Origin: Rugalucina vietnamica
Lineage: Eukaryota; Mollusca; Bivalvia; Lucinida; Lucinidae
Length of the DNA stretch: 64,000 nt
NCBI GenBank assembly: GCA_964017185.1
Contig: OZ024870.1
Coordinates: 30,279,621-30,343,620 of the forward strand
Direction of reading: 5' to 3'
Part shown: in pieces, positions 11,923-23,190 of the stretch
How the letters are laid out: the number at the start of each line of letters is the position of its first letter
How positions within the stretch are numbered: the stretch's first letter is position 1
Notes under the pieces: model-generated
Seen by the model: the letters and a program-made list of their open reading frames with translations, nothing else
The model's database searches: none
What the model was told of the DNA's origin: nothing
Position numbers and translations under genes: made by a program

Positions 11923-12002
11923 ATTTTATATACTGACAACAGTTACTGCACTTAAGAGTAAAAATGACCTTAGAACATCTTTATTATAATGTTATTAATC
12001 AC

Positions 12003-12045
12003 GTTATTTCGTATTGAACCTGTAACTGGTCCAATACAAAATAAC
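12003..12045. repeat. Short perfect-armed hairpin
   Basis: GTTATTTCGTATTGAACC is followed by GGTCCAATACAAAATAAC after a 7-base loop, giving 18-bp arms with two G-T or mismatch positions. No terminator function is implied in a eukaryote. It is possibly a remnant of a palindromic element. Confidence 0.55.
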
Positions 12046-12308
12046 TTGATTAATGAGATTTTTATTAATTAACTGTCAAAAGTCCATATCGACCCATATC
12101 ATCCGCTAGCACCTCAAGCATACCTTTGCCATTCTTAGCGCCTATGTCTGACATTCTTTTCAAAGATGCTGACATGATTTTTGCTTGTTTGTTCACTATT
12201 TTACTCGATTGGCTGAATCGCCGCCATTGTTTTTGTTTCAACACATTTAACGCGGCGTGTGACCTTGCACGTGAATTTTGACCAATCAGGTGTAGGGATT
12301 TCCATATA

Positions 12309-12380
12309 GATAGCAGGTCAATCCATATAGATACGAGGTCAACCGTATTAGTGCGAGGTCAGCTGTATTAGGTCGAGGTG
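12309..12380 (+). repeat. Short tandem array carrying AGGTCA half-sites
   Basis: Three to four units of about 20 bp, of the type ATA-CGAGGTCAACCGTATTAG. They place AGGTCA at 12315, 12336 and 12356, and a decayed AGGTCG/AGGTGA follows. AGGTCA is the nuclear-receptor half-site, but here it may simply be part of the repeat unit. Confidence 0.6.
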
Positions 12381-12544
12381 AAATCCAGTATAGACTATAC
12401 GAAAAAAGAAACATCACCAGTATGACACAGACCAAATTCTCTGTATAAGTACTATATACTTATAAGTTGATTAATAAAAAAGAATACGAGACACACTGTG
12501 ATCAATCTGATTGTTGCTTACATGCTTAACTCAGAAGAGAACAG

Positions 12545-12715
12545 TGGACTAAGTGTCCAGCATCAGACACTGGAGTGGGATGTCTTGGGTGTTTTCAGTT
12601 GTTTAGTGTCCTTTACGCTGTCAAAGTACTGGAAGTCCTGACTGTCCTGACATGACTGAAACATTGTTGATCGGGATGTGAAGCCATACCAAACATGCTA
12701 AACTGCCTTATTATC
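12545..12715 (+). repeat. Decayed SINE body
   Basis: Contains CATGACTGAAACATTGTTGATCGGGATGTGAAGCC, matching the body of the SINE at 11213-11430 (CATGACTGAAAAATTGCTGACTTGGATGTTAAGCC) with substitutions. The tRNA-like head is no longer recognisable. Confidence 0.55.
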
Positions 12716-12893
12716 CAATGACTGGTCATTGTGTAAGAAATGAAAATTAGCAGTAGAGTTCATTTTGAACATATACTGGTAGATCACAAGAGGGATCATA
12801 AAATGAAAATGATTTTGATAGAAACAATTTAATGATAAATAATAAACAAACCGTGAAGAGTCTCAAAGACAAGAAAGACCCCAAGATCATATA

Positions 12894-13129
12894 TGCCGCA
12901 TCATGAGAAAACTGGACTTTTGCAGATGCGAAAACAAAGGCACAGATCACAAAGGTGCAGTAACTGCACAGCTGATCAGGGCCTTTGTTTTCGCTTCATG
13001 GATAGTACAATTCGTCTACTTTCTAAATCCAAAATTTCCAGTCTCCAGCCATCTTCAGTGACTGTGCAGACCACTTTGTGTCGGACCTGGTAGGAAACTT
13101 TGAAAACCGGTTTTCTCGCGTCGCGGCTC
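12894..13129. repeat. Family A hairpin MITE, copy 9
   Basis: Starts TGCCGCATCATGAGAAAAC and ends TTTTCTCGCGTCGCGGCTC. The hairpin is the GTGCAGTAACTGCAC subtype. The body strings CTACTTTCTAAATCCAAAA and TGTGTCGGACCTGG are present, in the same orientation as copy 2. Confidence 0.85.
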
Positions 13130-13564
13130 ATATCAACTCAGCATGAAATCTACTCCGTTGCAAGTGTTGAAAATCTTATAGGTTTGGGCATGTGTTTGTG
13201 TTCTATATTCAGCGCCTATTCAAACTGAAGGTGTGATGTCTTTGATGCCTCACTGTCTCCATTTCTCTTTTTGTCTTTAATGCCATCTTGCTGAAATACA
13301 ATTGCCAAAGGGGATGGTAAGAGAATTTTTAACACACTGGTTATCCAGATACAACCAATGTGACTGTCACTGAGAACAACCAACACATGAAATCAATTAT
13401 AAGTTAAAATAAACTTATGTTAAGAAACAGAATGCGCCATCAAAAAGTTGATACCAGTTAATTTGCATCCTATATTGACATCATCTGCGTTTCTTGTCCT
13501 CAGTTACTCTGGATACATTGTATGTTTAAAATTCTCTTGGCAACAAAAATGCAAATTAAAGTGT

Positions 13565-13715
13565 GTTTCCTAGTGTCTGATAATGGTTCTTCGCAGATAT
13601 TTTGCAACTGTTTTAATCTAGATGAAGTAGTTTCTTAGCACAGTTGAGCGTTTAGTTTGTCACATAATCTGCAGCAAAAACTTTGAAAATCGGTTGACAA
13701 ATCCCAGCACCAGTT
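13565..13715 (+). repeat. Copy of a dispersed repeat also present at 31.7-31.87 kb
   Basis: GTGTCTGATAATGGTTCTTC, GCAGATATTTTGCAACTG and, further on, GCAGCAAAAACTTTGAAAATCGGTTGACAAA match the complement of 31720-31865 with substitutions. The flanking 13130-13564 holds nothing I can name. The right side (13690-13790) has a weak, reversed SINE-like TTCGAA..GAACCCGCG string. Confidence 0.6.
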
Positions 13716-14231
13716 CGAATGAACCCGCGACCTCTCAATCTTAAGTCTGCCTTAACCACCAGTCTAGGTCACTGTTCTCCCCACACTGAGGTTATACCTA
13801 CTTTAGTTGGGCCACCTCTCTGATGAGCCCCTTCATGATTGCAGTACCATCCTGTGGTTTCCCTCTAGCATGGAGCTGGTTAACAGACTGTGTAGATGGG
13901 GGTAAACCAGTCTGTCTAGGTTGTAGCAAAGCAGTCTGTCTAGGCGGTAGTGGTGGCAAACTAGATTTACCTATACACCGCTGAGGAATGCTGAAATGGT
14001 TAATTAAGTCTAAGTACTGGCCACAACCCAGGAGCGCCGTTTAGAGTAGGAAAAACATGAAAAATCTTCATCGCTGTAACCACAAGGGCTCAAGTCTGAA
14101 TGTTACATATGTACCAATATTTTATGGTACCTTGTATAAATCTTACCAACTGTTCCCCTGGGGTCCGAATTGTCGTCACCCAAAGAGTCATAAATCCATG
14201 TAGACTCACAATACTAAGTAGAAGAGCCCAC

Positions 14232-14272
14232 ATCAGGTGAGCGTTTGCAGGACTAATGACTGTCTAGTTCCT
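14232..14272 (+). repeat. Family C 3'-end fragment
   Basis: ATCAGGTGAGCGTTTGCAGG and ACTAATGACTGTCTAG match the family C terminus (CAGGTGAGCGTTTACAGGACC ATTGGTCCTCTGG) with decay. It is a solo end with no body. Confidence 0.6.
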
Positions 14273-14485
14273 TATTAAAAAGATTCATACTAATATAAGG
14301 TAAATTATTGATTAGCTTGTGGGGTTTTAACCAATAAATGTCAGTCAGGTGCCTTACCCCCAAAACAATCTACAGACGCAGTGGCAGCATGCAGCGTGGT
14401 CGGACTCAAAAGGGCAGTGTTGGTTGCGCAACAATAAACAAATGTTCAAACTAAATTCTATTTTCTGAAACAAAAATGTATATAC

Positions 14486-16359
14486 CATGGTTCCTGTGGT
14501 AATTGTGAGGACCAGTCCATGGCACAGAGCTGTGAGTCAGTAAGATCATCTACAATCTCTCCTCCTTCCATCTCTAGGACTTCAGTTGCTAAACTATCAT
14601 CAATATCAGTTGTTGTATCTTTGGGTTCAGTTGCCAACACCTGGCTGGAATGCTCATCAATCTCTGTAATTTCAGCTGCTGTTCTAGGCACTGGATCATC
14701 AACAAGGTTTCCAGAAAATTTAGGTGCTTCATCTCCTGGCCTAGGGCTCTGGAATGTTACCTCTGAAATAGCAAGGTAATTTTATAACTAATGAAGTGTT
14801 TTGTTTTGATATTCTAGTACTTTTTCCTCCTGAATGAAATCATCTACTTAAGCTGTTTAATCAGTGAGACAAACAGATATGGACAAACCTTATATGTATT
14901 TCATACATATTGCAGAATTAGAAAATCTCAAATAATCTGAATACACCACTAAGGGCTGTGGGAATTTCTTAAAATATTTTAGATGAATTAAAGCATCCAA
15001 TACATAACCTTAAACCTTACACAAACAAATACTGTTCATGTGCATATTTTCTTGTTAAAAAGTATGAATACTAGATAACTTACCTTCTCTAGTTACTGGT
15101 GTAGAAACTGGTTGACTTCCTTGAAGCAGACTTTCATAATTGTTTTCCAGTCTAATCCCTCCTTCTTCTGTTATACTGGCATCATCATCTAGTTCAATGT
15201 CGTTACACTCGAATTTCACAGGAGCAGTGCTCTGAAGATATATGTCTTCGTCTACATGAGAGATTGGCTGAGATTGTATGGAATCTATGTCATCATCATT
15301 CTTATCTACTTCTTCCATTATATTCTCTTCAATTTCTCTTTCTGTTTTATCTGCAGTCAAAGCTTCTCTTTCTTTTGTACTCTCATCTATGTCATTGATG
15401 GATTCAACACCATCATTATTTGTCTCTCTTTGTCCCTGATTCTTTTGTTCATTTGCAGCTGAATGTTCTGATGTATCTTTCACATGTGACTTTATTTCAA
15501 TTGTATTGTTAGCTTCTGTTGTTTCAAGACACATTTCTGCATTAGAATCACCTGTACTTTCTTTTTCAGTTAATGATAATGCAGCTTTACTATAATTTAT
15601 TCTTGAATCAGCATCAGCGTCTATGCTACTTTCTTCTTTATCATGCTCTGTAAAGCATGTAGTTTCAGTGGGGTCAATTTTAGAAAGACTATTAGATGTT
15701 TCTGCTGTCCTTTCAATTAAACTATCTTGCTTCATATTATCAGATTTTGTATCTTTCTTACTGTCTAACTGTTCATTGGTTTCTAACCCTGAATTCTTGT
15801 CATTTTCAATGTTGGTTTCAGAACAGTCATTAGATGTGCTATCAGCACAAGATATTGTATTCTCATTTGATAAACTACTGTCAGTTTTTTCTGAACTATT
15901 TATATTTGATGCACTGGACATTTTCGCAGCAATTGCAACTTCAGATTTATCTTTGATTGAAAAAAATGCAGAGTCATTCTCTCCGATTTCTGTAGTCTCA
16001 ATAGCAAAATTACCCACCAATTCATTGTCAGTAATATTTGTCTTCATTTCCATTACACATAAATTGCTTTCTGTGTGAACAGCATTATCAGAAATTTGTG
16101 TTTCTTCAATTAATTTGTTTGTTTTCTCATTACAAGAAGACTGATCATAAGTGTCAGGAATATCCTTACCTAAATCACAGACTACAGGTACATTTTTTTC
16201 TTCCACATTCTTATTTGGAGCTTTTCCACCCCCCTCAGCCTCTGACTGGCCAATTTCGTTAGACTGGATTTCATTTTCATCTGCTTCCTCTAGTTTGGAT
16301 GATTTATTGGTATTGGTAGCTGGTGCAATACTTTTTCTTTTCTGTCCACGTTTTGCCAT
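14486..16359 (-). CDS. Two exons of an unrecognised acidic, disordered, probably nuclear protein (3' end outside recognisable exons)
   Basis: Exon 1 runs 16359-15084 (425 codons plus one base). It starts with an ATG in AAAATGG context and a basic N-terminus, MAKRGQKRKS, that could act as a nuclear localisation signal. It ends at a consensus donor G|GTAAGT. Exon 2 runs 14762-14486, entered from TTGCTATTTCAG and left at a weaker donor ATG|GTATAT. The reading frame is kept across the 321-nt intron, and exon 2 ends in phase 2. The protein is dominated by Ser, Thr, Glu, Asp, Asn and Lys, with no hydrophobic core, membrane segment or catalytic motif. The exon 2 end (SQLCAMDWSSQLPQEPW) is less biased and may be a short conserved motif. 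An AG just upstream of the ATG (TTGATAG|GATAAAATG) could be the acceptor of a 5'UTR exon. I do not recognise the family. The long open frame, good start context and phase-compatible splicing make it a real gene, probably fast evolving; the downstream exons were not found. Confidence 0.72.
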
Positions 16360-16629
16360 TTTATCCTATCAAAAAATAAGAATAGCATTATAAGAAATAA
16401 TGATGGTCTTTCTCATTAGTGATTACTGCGAGATGAACGATTGTAATTATATGAGCAGGTTTATTGTACTTAAAGTTTGTTATTGAAATTTGTAGGCAAT
16501 AGTTATGATGCAATTCTTACTTCAAGTAGTTAATAATTGTCTCATATTAGTTCTGTATCATATGTTGGAGTATGCTTCAGCATGCTGATCACCTTAGTTT
16601 GGGAATAAGAAAGCCTGTGATATCTGTTT
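16360..16629. other. Likely 5' flank or first intron of the acidic-protein gene
   Basis: AT-rich, with no TATA or CpG-rich promoter that I can defend. It lies immediately upstream of the start codon on the minus strand, so a 5'UTR exon or promoter is expected here or further right. Confidence 0.35.
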
Positions 16630-17395
16630 TCAGTTCATCCATTTTCAAAGATCTTCTCTTCTGAAACCACTTTGCCAAGTGAAGCCAAATTTCATATGCA
16701 GCCTCAGTGGGCAGGTGGAACAAAAGTTTATATAAATATGGTCCAGGTCACATGACCAAGATGGCCACTATGCCTATACAAGGTTTTCCATAGCGCACAA
16801 AAATGTGCATTTTGACCTCTTTTGGCCTCCAATGACACCCAAAATTGTCCAGAGGGGACAGTGATCCTCAAAAATTTTCAAACATTTCTATTTTCTTAAT
16901 TAAATGTCCCCCAAATTCTCAAAAATATTGTCAAAATGTCTCTCAGAAGCTGCCAGTAGTGGGACATTGGTCTCCTAAAGTGAAACTCCAATGGAAAAAA
17001 TGCCTATATATGGTCAAAACATTTTAATTAGAATCTTTTTAGAACCCAAAGTCCTATGGTTTATCACCTTGAAACTTGACATGCAGCATCTGGGTCTTAA
17101 ACTCTACAAAGTTTATAGTTAGTACTAAAAACAAGTTTCATTGAAATCAGTCCACCGGTTGCTGAGAAGATTTTTTAAGGGTTTTTACCATATATGGGCA
17201 TGGCGGCCACCTTGGTCATGTGACCTGAATTATTTATAAATGCATTGATTCGCCCTGCCCAGATGCATCAAGTAAAATATTGCTTTGACTGGCTGAGGGG
17301 TTTCAGAGAAGATATTTGAAGACGGACGATGGATACCAGCCTTAGGAAAGGTAGGCACCTGGTAATACCAGGTGCCTGCCTTTCCAATAAGCTCA
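16630..17395. repeat. Inverted pair of family C units
   Basis: The left part (about 16634-16780) carries a family C unit forward (AAAGATCTTCTCTTCTGAAACC, GGTCACATGACCAAGATGGC). The right part (about 17140-17330) carries the same unit in reverse (GGGTTTTTACCATATATGGG, ACCTTGGTCATGTGACCTG). It ends near AATAAGCTCACCTGTGA, a degraded family C terminus. About 350 bp of unrelated sequence separates the arms. A palindromic GGTGCC(T)..AGGCACC with GTAATACC sits at 17348-17376. Confidence 0.7.
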
Positions 17396-18270
17396 CCTGT
17401 GACGATTTTTAGGGAATAAAAATGATGATTTCCAAATCATTCTCATTTTATTAGCTTTGTATTTCTTTAAAGAAGTCCATGACAGAGGTTTGCTGGAAAA
17501 TTAGGTATTGAAGTCATTTTTAGGAGAAAACCACCATTTTTTACCCCTTCAATTCTTTTAAAGACCTGTTTCACAAAATTTTGATTAAAATGTGACTGAC
17601 ATGACGTAGCCAATAGGAAAACACCAAAATATTTTGAATTCACCTAAAAAAGTGGTGCAAATTTCCAACCATTTTTGAAAACTTTTGGTTCAATTTATTT
17701 TCCTCTCAACAAAGCCAATATTTTCACTCTGATAGCTAATAACCCTGGCAGTTCATGTGATAGAAGTACAGAATGACCAGGAACGTCATGCTTTCTGTAC
17801 AAATGGTTGGATGGCTGACCCATCTGATAGCATGCTTGTTCAGTTCTTGTCATTAATGAAGCATGGCCTTGGGAGTCATTCGGTAATTCTGCAAACTGTA
17901 AATTTCTACAGCCTGTCAAGATTGTGTGTTTTTTGTCAAAAATTGATGTGTGCTTTGTTTTATGACAGGTATTCAACACGTGTCAGTGATCTTTCTCCCT
18001 ATTAAAGCGACTCTCGTTTTAGATATCTTTCCCAATGCCAAAAAGAATCTTTTTTCCCAAATGAAGCTTGAAAAATTCTTAAAACAGTTCACCTTCATAC
18101 AAATTTTGTAAATGCAGTTTTGATTTTTTTAGATGAATTTCAACGGAGATCTGGTCAAAACAGTGCCTAGACATCAACAGAATGATATCATTTTGACATT
18201 TTATCACTTAGTAATAAGCAACCATATTTTTTGTATAAAGGATGCTTATATTCTCAATTGAGGGGAAAAC
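17396..18270. other. Unannotated spacer
   Basis: Overlapping short frames occur on both strands (17695-18005), but neither shows a domain or splice signal. I see no supported feature. Confidence 0.4.
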
Positions 18271-18375
18271 CACTGGCAACTGATCCGTTTGTTCAAACCA
18301 AGAGTCTATATTAGATATTATATAATAGTCTCTAGTTTAGACTCTTGGTCTGAACAAACAGATCAGTTGCCAGTG
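18271..18375. repeat. 105-bp palindrome (hairpin)
   Basis: CACTGGCAACTGATCCGTTT at the left is the inverted complement of AAACAGATCAGTTGCCAGTG at the right. The pairing continues inward through GTTCAAACCAAGAGTCTA and TAGACTCTTGGTCTGAAC to a TA-rich centre. The arms are about 40 bp or longer with a handful of mismatches. No target duplication is evident. Confidence 0.8.
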
Positions 18376-18734
18376 TACAAGGAAATGGTGATATTGTCAC
18401 ACTGTAACATATATTGCCATATGTCTGAAAAAAAGTAATAATAAAATAAATTCATTATGTGTGCTACGTTTTTACTCAGCAGTTTAACTCCTTGGTTTCT
18501 ACAATGGCAAATCGCCATGTTTTTGGAACACAGAGCAACCTTGCAAAATAATTTTTGGGCATAATTATTTTATTAGTGAACCGATTTTCAAAATTTTTGT
18601 GGCACATTTTATGACTTTTGGGTTGCAAAAAGATGACATGGTCATATTTTACTTGTGGTGTTTCGGAAAAGTGTGAATTTGTAAAATGCAGTTTCTGAAA
18701 GATGGTACAGACAGTCAGCTGGGGATAATTCTCA

Positions 18735-18915
18735 AATAAGGAGACAATCTCCATATCGGGGGACTGTCTCCGTTTTTAGGAGACAAGTTATGTTGAAAAA
18801 TAGCTACATCCCCCAAAAATTATATGTTCCTCGATCGGGAGAATGTCTCCCGTTTTAGAGACTAAACATGTCTCCGATTCGGGGGACATTCTCCGCATCG
18901 GGGGACAGTATGAAA
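18735..18915. repeat. Clustered short repeats of GGGGGAC-TGTCTCC type
   Basis: At least six instances of a GGAGACA/TGTCTCC or GGGGGACA word occur in both orientations: AGGAGACAATCTCC, ATCGGGGGACTGTCTCC, TCGGGAGAATGTCTCC, ATTCGGGGGACATTCTCC and ATCGGGGGACAGT. The inverted words could form alternative stem-loops. The origin is unknown. Confidence 0.65.
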
Positions 18916-19176
18916 AAATGGCATATCTTAGGCATTTTCAGACTGCCTTGTGCATTTTGGCTACTACGAAAAAGCGCATGTTAAAACAAGTTGGGAAGAC
19001 ACAGTCCATCATGACCTAAATTTAATCTGTTGCATCAAAGAAATTCACCGTTGCGATTAGACTCAGACCTTCAGCTGTTATTTACAATCTCCATGCATGA
19101 TTACACAAAAGCATTCCGAATGTGTCATACAGCCTCAGTGCCAAGAGTGTACTAACCGGTCAAAAATAGTTTTATA

Positions 19177-19817
19177 GGGGAATTCAATATTCGAGCACCA
19201 AAGGCCTGTTTACAGTTAAAATCAAAGACAACCCAAAGCTATTTCAACATCGTACTTCAAAGAGTATGTAATCCCTTTGTAGTAAAAAATGAACTAGGTT
19301 AACCTCAGGACAGCAGCATCATTGAGCATAGAAGTAGCCAATAATAGGCTGCTAAATTTGGTAGATAAACCTAAGTCCCGCCCATATATTTTGTGTGACA
19401 GCAGCTGGTCAGTTGAACAGTGGTAAAATCAATTAAATATTTACATGCTTCAAAATATTTAGTCCTCCTATAATTAGATCAAATTGCAAGATTAAATGTT
19501 GCTCTTATCTGTTATAATGTGCTTTTGTACCTGTCAACAAAACACATATTTCATGTACTAATCTGAAATAAATTCAGCCTCTGACAAGTGAAAATACAAT
19601 TTAATCAGAGGTTAGGTAGTTCTTCCTTCAGTGGTAGCAGGTAGGCGGAGCTAAACTTGCCCTAAGTAGATGACTATTTAGCTGAATCATTTGTATTGAA
19701 ACTGAACTGTTATATTGGTGCTATTTTGGGATCATCGAATTCTTTGATCTTATGATGAGACATCATCCAGGTGTTATGTCAGAAAACCACAAAAGGTGCT
19801 CGAATATTGAATTCCCC
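19177..19817. mobile_element. 641-bp MITE with perfect 23-bp TIRs and TATA target duplication
   Basis: The left terminus reads GGGGAATTCAATATTCGAGC followed by ACC, and the right terminus is its exact inverted complement over 23 bp. Both ends are flanked by TATA (19173-19176 and 19818-19821), consistent with a TA- or TATA-type target duplication. The interior has no coding frame. TA duplication would fit Tc1/mariner-like mobilisation, but the superfamily is not determined by this alone. Confidence 0.85.
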
Positions 19818-20074
19818 TATACTTTACTTATCAAATTTTGAAACCCGAAATTCACTGTGAAAAACTAAATCCCGCTCACCCTCACTTCGCATACTGTTCA
19901 CAGAGATATTAAATTTTTCTCCAGGTGATACGAAAAGTCTCTGATTTCCTGCTTAAAATCCATAATTTCTGTGAGATTTACACATTCAGCTAGCTCGTTT
20001 GCTCTCATTTTTTTACGCGATGCTAAGCCAATCAGAAAGAAGCTCTCCGTGCTCACGTGACAAAGCACACACCG

Positions 20075-20101
20075 TGACGTCAAGGCACACAAGTGACGTC
20101 A
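20075..20101. promoter_or_regulatory. Pair of perfect CRE palindromes
   Basis: TGACGTCA occurs at 20075-20082 and 20094-20101, within a locally CG-richer stretch that also has CACGTGAC and CACGTGTC E-box-like words. TGACGTCA is the CREB/ATF consensus. No gene start was identified next to it, so the site is a motif call only. Confidence 0.5.
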
Positions 20102-22097
20102 ACAAGGTCAACTTCGGATGCACTGACCACGTGTCAACCATGTGTAATCCTGATTTATTCAATCGGAAATTGTTTTGATCAAATAGAACCATCAAGGTCC
20201 GCAACGGAACGTAGTGGAGAGGTTCCGCAACTACGTTGCGATTAGTACATTCAAAATGCATTAGACTCTATGGTCACACTTGACCATCGTACAGTCGCTC
20301 AAATCGGAAGCTCAATCAACTGTACGAAAAAAATCAGTTAGCTGTAGGACGTTGCTGAATACCCAGGCATGTAAAATTTTATGTATTTTTTTATTCGTTT
20401 GGACTAGATTAGTGCTCAAAACTGTATTTGAAAGGTAAGAGGCTTTTCTTTCAATATTTACTTCCATTTGGGACCAACAAAAAACTGTGTCTACACAAGA
20501 GTACTATTTTTACTGCTGCATCACTGATTTCTTTTGAATTCGTCAGCCGTGAACCACCAATTTTTGTTTCTCATCTTTCGTGAAGCATTTTTTCATAGTT
20601 TTTAAATAAACGGAATAATAAAGTGATTCTTATACATCACTCTCCAATGCCTTCCTAAGAGCTCTGTCGCCATCAGGTCCAATTAACCCAGACTTTTTCG
20701 AGGTGTCGAAATTGTTATGACTGTACGGTTAGCTCCAAATTCATTTTCTGTAAGTGAACGATTAGCTGCGATTTTTTACTGCAACGTTAATGTAAAAATC
20801 CGCGAATATTATGGTTTTCCTGTGCATTTCTGTCTTTATAGTGTAACGTATGCGGGGCTAGCTTGATAAATATATAAATGATTTTCCTTTGGGACTACTT
20901 TGTCCTGTGATTATAGACCAATGATTTTACAATGATTGGATGAGCAAAACAAAAATCATAGGAATCAACTTAATATGCATATAAAACAAACAAATGTGAT
21001 GATGATCTGCACTTGGGTTATGAGCTCAGCCTTAATCTCTGCTGAGCTATCTCTGATTATTAGTATCAGCCTACACTGCTGATGCTCCGTGAGTGACCAG
21101 CATACACTTCTGCTAGGCCAGTCCTATGCTAGTAACATAAACCACCTTAATCGCCCAAGACTGTTCACTGCTTGGTTATATTAATCAATGCTACTTGGAT
21201 GGACTGTGTCCACTGTTCGCTATTGCTACTGAGATGGATAAAATCCACTGTTCGCCACTAAACCAAGCTTGCAATCAGTCTTTAATAGATTTTATATTGG
21301 TTTATTTACTTTATCTGAACTCTCCGACGACTTCTTGCTAACTGAACAACTCGCAATGCGAAACACGGGTATTTATACTGTCTGTGACGTCACACACTTT
21401 GGACGAATCTACTATGCGGGCGAGTCTATGTTTTAAATTACCTTAGAGACGGGGTTGTCAGGCTACCTAGCGACCTAGTCGGTAACTCGCGCGACCTCTT
21501 GTATCAAATAGATGCTTGTAATTGGAGATCAAGCGCTTGAAAGATTACCAGACATGCTTGCATTTTCCCTTTAATTCATTGCAAATACAAAGTAAAATAT
21601 GGTCAATCTACACTTTTCGTGGAGTTTGAATAAAGCTTTATGAAAATCTAAAGAGGCATGATTGTATCTTAACTATTTGTAAAACAAGAAACATAAATTC
21701 ATACCGTGGCGCAATGATTAGCTACTTTCGGTTTTGTTTTTGTTCAAGGTCGTTTCGTCCAAGTGAATTAATCGCCGGTACTTTCCTATAAAGACCGACA
21801 TGCAAAAATAATGATTTTGTCACAATAGTGAATATGCATGAAAATCGTAACATTAGCGGAGGCAATGAACTGAAACATTTTATTTTAGGTAAAAATGACT
21901 TAGTCCCAAATGGAAGTAAATTCAGAAAGAAAAGCCTCTTACCTCTCAAATACAGTTGTAGCTTATAATAGGATTCAGTATCAGAAACAGCATGACCTAA
22001 CTGATACATTAGCAAATATGCTATGTCGCAGCTTAGCAGTCTGCATCGGTCCATTCGATCGTTAAATAGTCGATTGTTTCTACCAATTTCACAGGGG

Positions 22098-22640
22098 TTT
22101 AGGTCCGTCACAGTGCGAGATGATTCTTTATGATATCAGCTACTGATTCTTTATGATAGCGTTACTGATTCTTTATGATTCTCTTAGCTCATCTATTGGT
22201 AGGTGATGAGAAACCGGCGTTTCTAAGGTTTTTGATGCCTGAAATGACCTTTTTGGCACACATACATAGTATATATGAGCTGGAAATTGTTCTCCATCAA
22301 TTTTAGCAATGTTGGTATACAGGTTGAAAGTTAATGGGTGATTAAATCCTTAAAATGGTTAATTAAGCAAGGAAAATCGAAAATGAATATTAAAATACAT
22401 AACACATCAAAACATTTTATCAACAGTTTAGAAGTTTAACTAATTATCTATGAACTAACACTTTTCAATGCATGTAAATCATCAAAGGAATTGTTTTGCA
22501 GACTTTTGTGTTTTACAGCATCAAAAGTATCATAAAGAATCTGTGACAAAATTTTGTCACGGATTCCGTATGATACAAAATGATGGGTAACGGATTCTTT
22601 ATGATATGTTACAGATTCTTTATGACACTCTTTTATCGAG
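22098..22640. repeat. Left inner arm: TTTATGATA / CATAAAGAATC repeats
   Basis: GATTCTTTATGATATCAGCT, ACTGATTCTTTATGATAGCG and ACTGATTCTTTATGATTC follow one another at 22117-22182. A second group with GTAACGGATTCTTTATGATA lies at 22520-22625. A local palindrome GAATCTGTGACAAAATTTTG-TCACGGATTC sits at 22537-22566. The whole is inverted relative to 27670-28201. Confidence 0.75.
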
Positions 22641-22664
22641 ATAAACTACCAATTATGAGACCCT

Positions 22665-22862
22665 CCCAGGGTTTTGGGGGATTCAGGGAGAAGGGCTATC
22701 TATTTTCAGAGATTTGGGGAGAAGGGTCATTTATTTTAAGGGATTTGGGGAGAAAGCATAACTTTTTGGAGTTTTAGGGAGCAGGGGCCTGAGGAAAACA
22801 TTTTATGAGCTGGGGAGAAAGGTCATTTTTCTTTCAGGGAGCAGGGAGACCCCCCCCCCCCA
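22665..22862 (+). repeat. G-rich degenerate tandem repeat ending in a C tract
   Basis: Five or so units of about 40 bp are built on GATTTGGGGAGAAGGGTCAT (variants GTTTTGGGGGATTCAGGGAG, GAGCTGGGGAGAAAGGTCAT). The stretch ends with CCCCCCCCCCCC at 22850-22861 next to CAGTGGGGTTGGAGGGGG. Runs of three or more Gs are spaced loosely, so quadruplex folding is conceivable but not a perfect consensus. Confidence 0.7.
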
Positions 22863-23094
22863 GTGGGGTTGGAGGGGGCAATTATTAATGTCTCTGATAT
22901 ACAAAGCAGGTTTGTACTATGCGGATTGGTAAACAAGTCATTATTTTATCAGGCAAACTGAGATTTGAGCATTTATTTTCAAATATTATGATATGGTTTG
23001 GTTAAGTTATGACTAGACGTCCCAGTAAACAAGTTTTGAGTCATGTTGGGGCAAAGGGCCACCACTTCTTGTGTTTTAAACAATACTATAGATT

Positions 23095-23190
23095 CATGAA
23101 CACAGCTTGCATGGTAGAGTTATGTCTAGAACCCAGGGCCCCCCGCATCGGAGTCCTGTAGTCTACCCCTACGGCACTGCACTTCCTTTT
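23095..23190 (-). repeat. Decayed tRNA-derived SINE head
   Basis: Read on the minus strand, TGCCGTAGGGGTAGAC (A-box-like) is followed by CCTGGGTTCTAGAC (B-box-like) with the same spacing as the SINEs at 25.1 and 28.4 kb. The body is missing because family C element 3 starts directly next to it. Confidence 0.6.
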
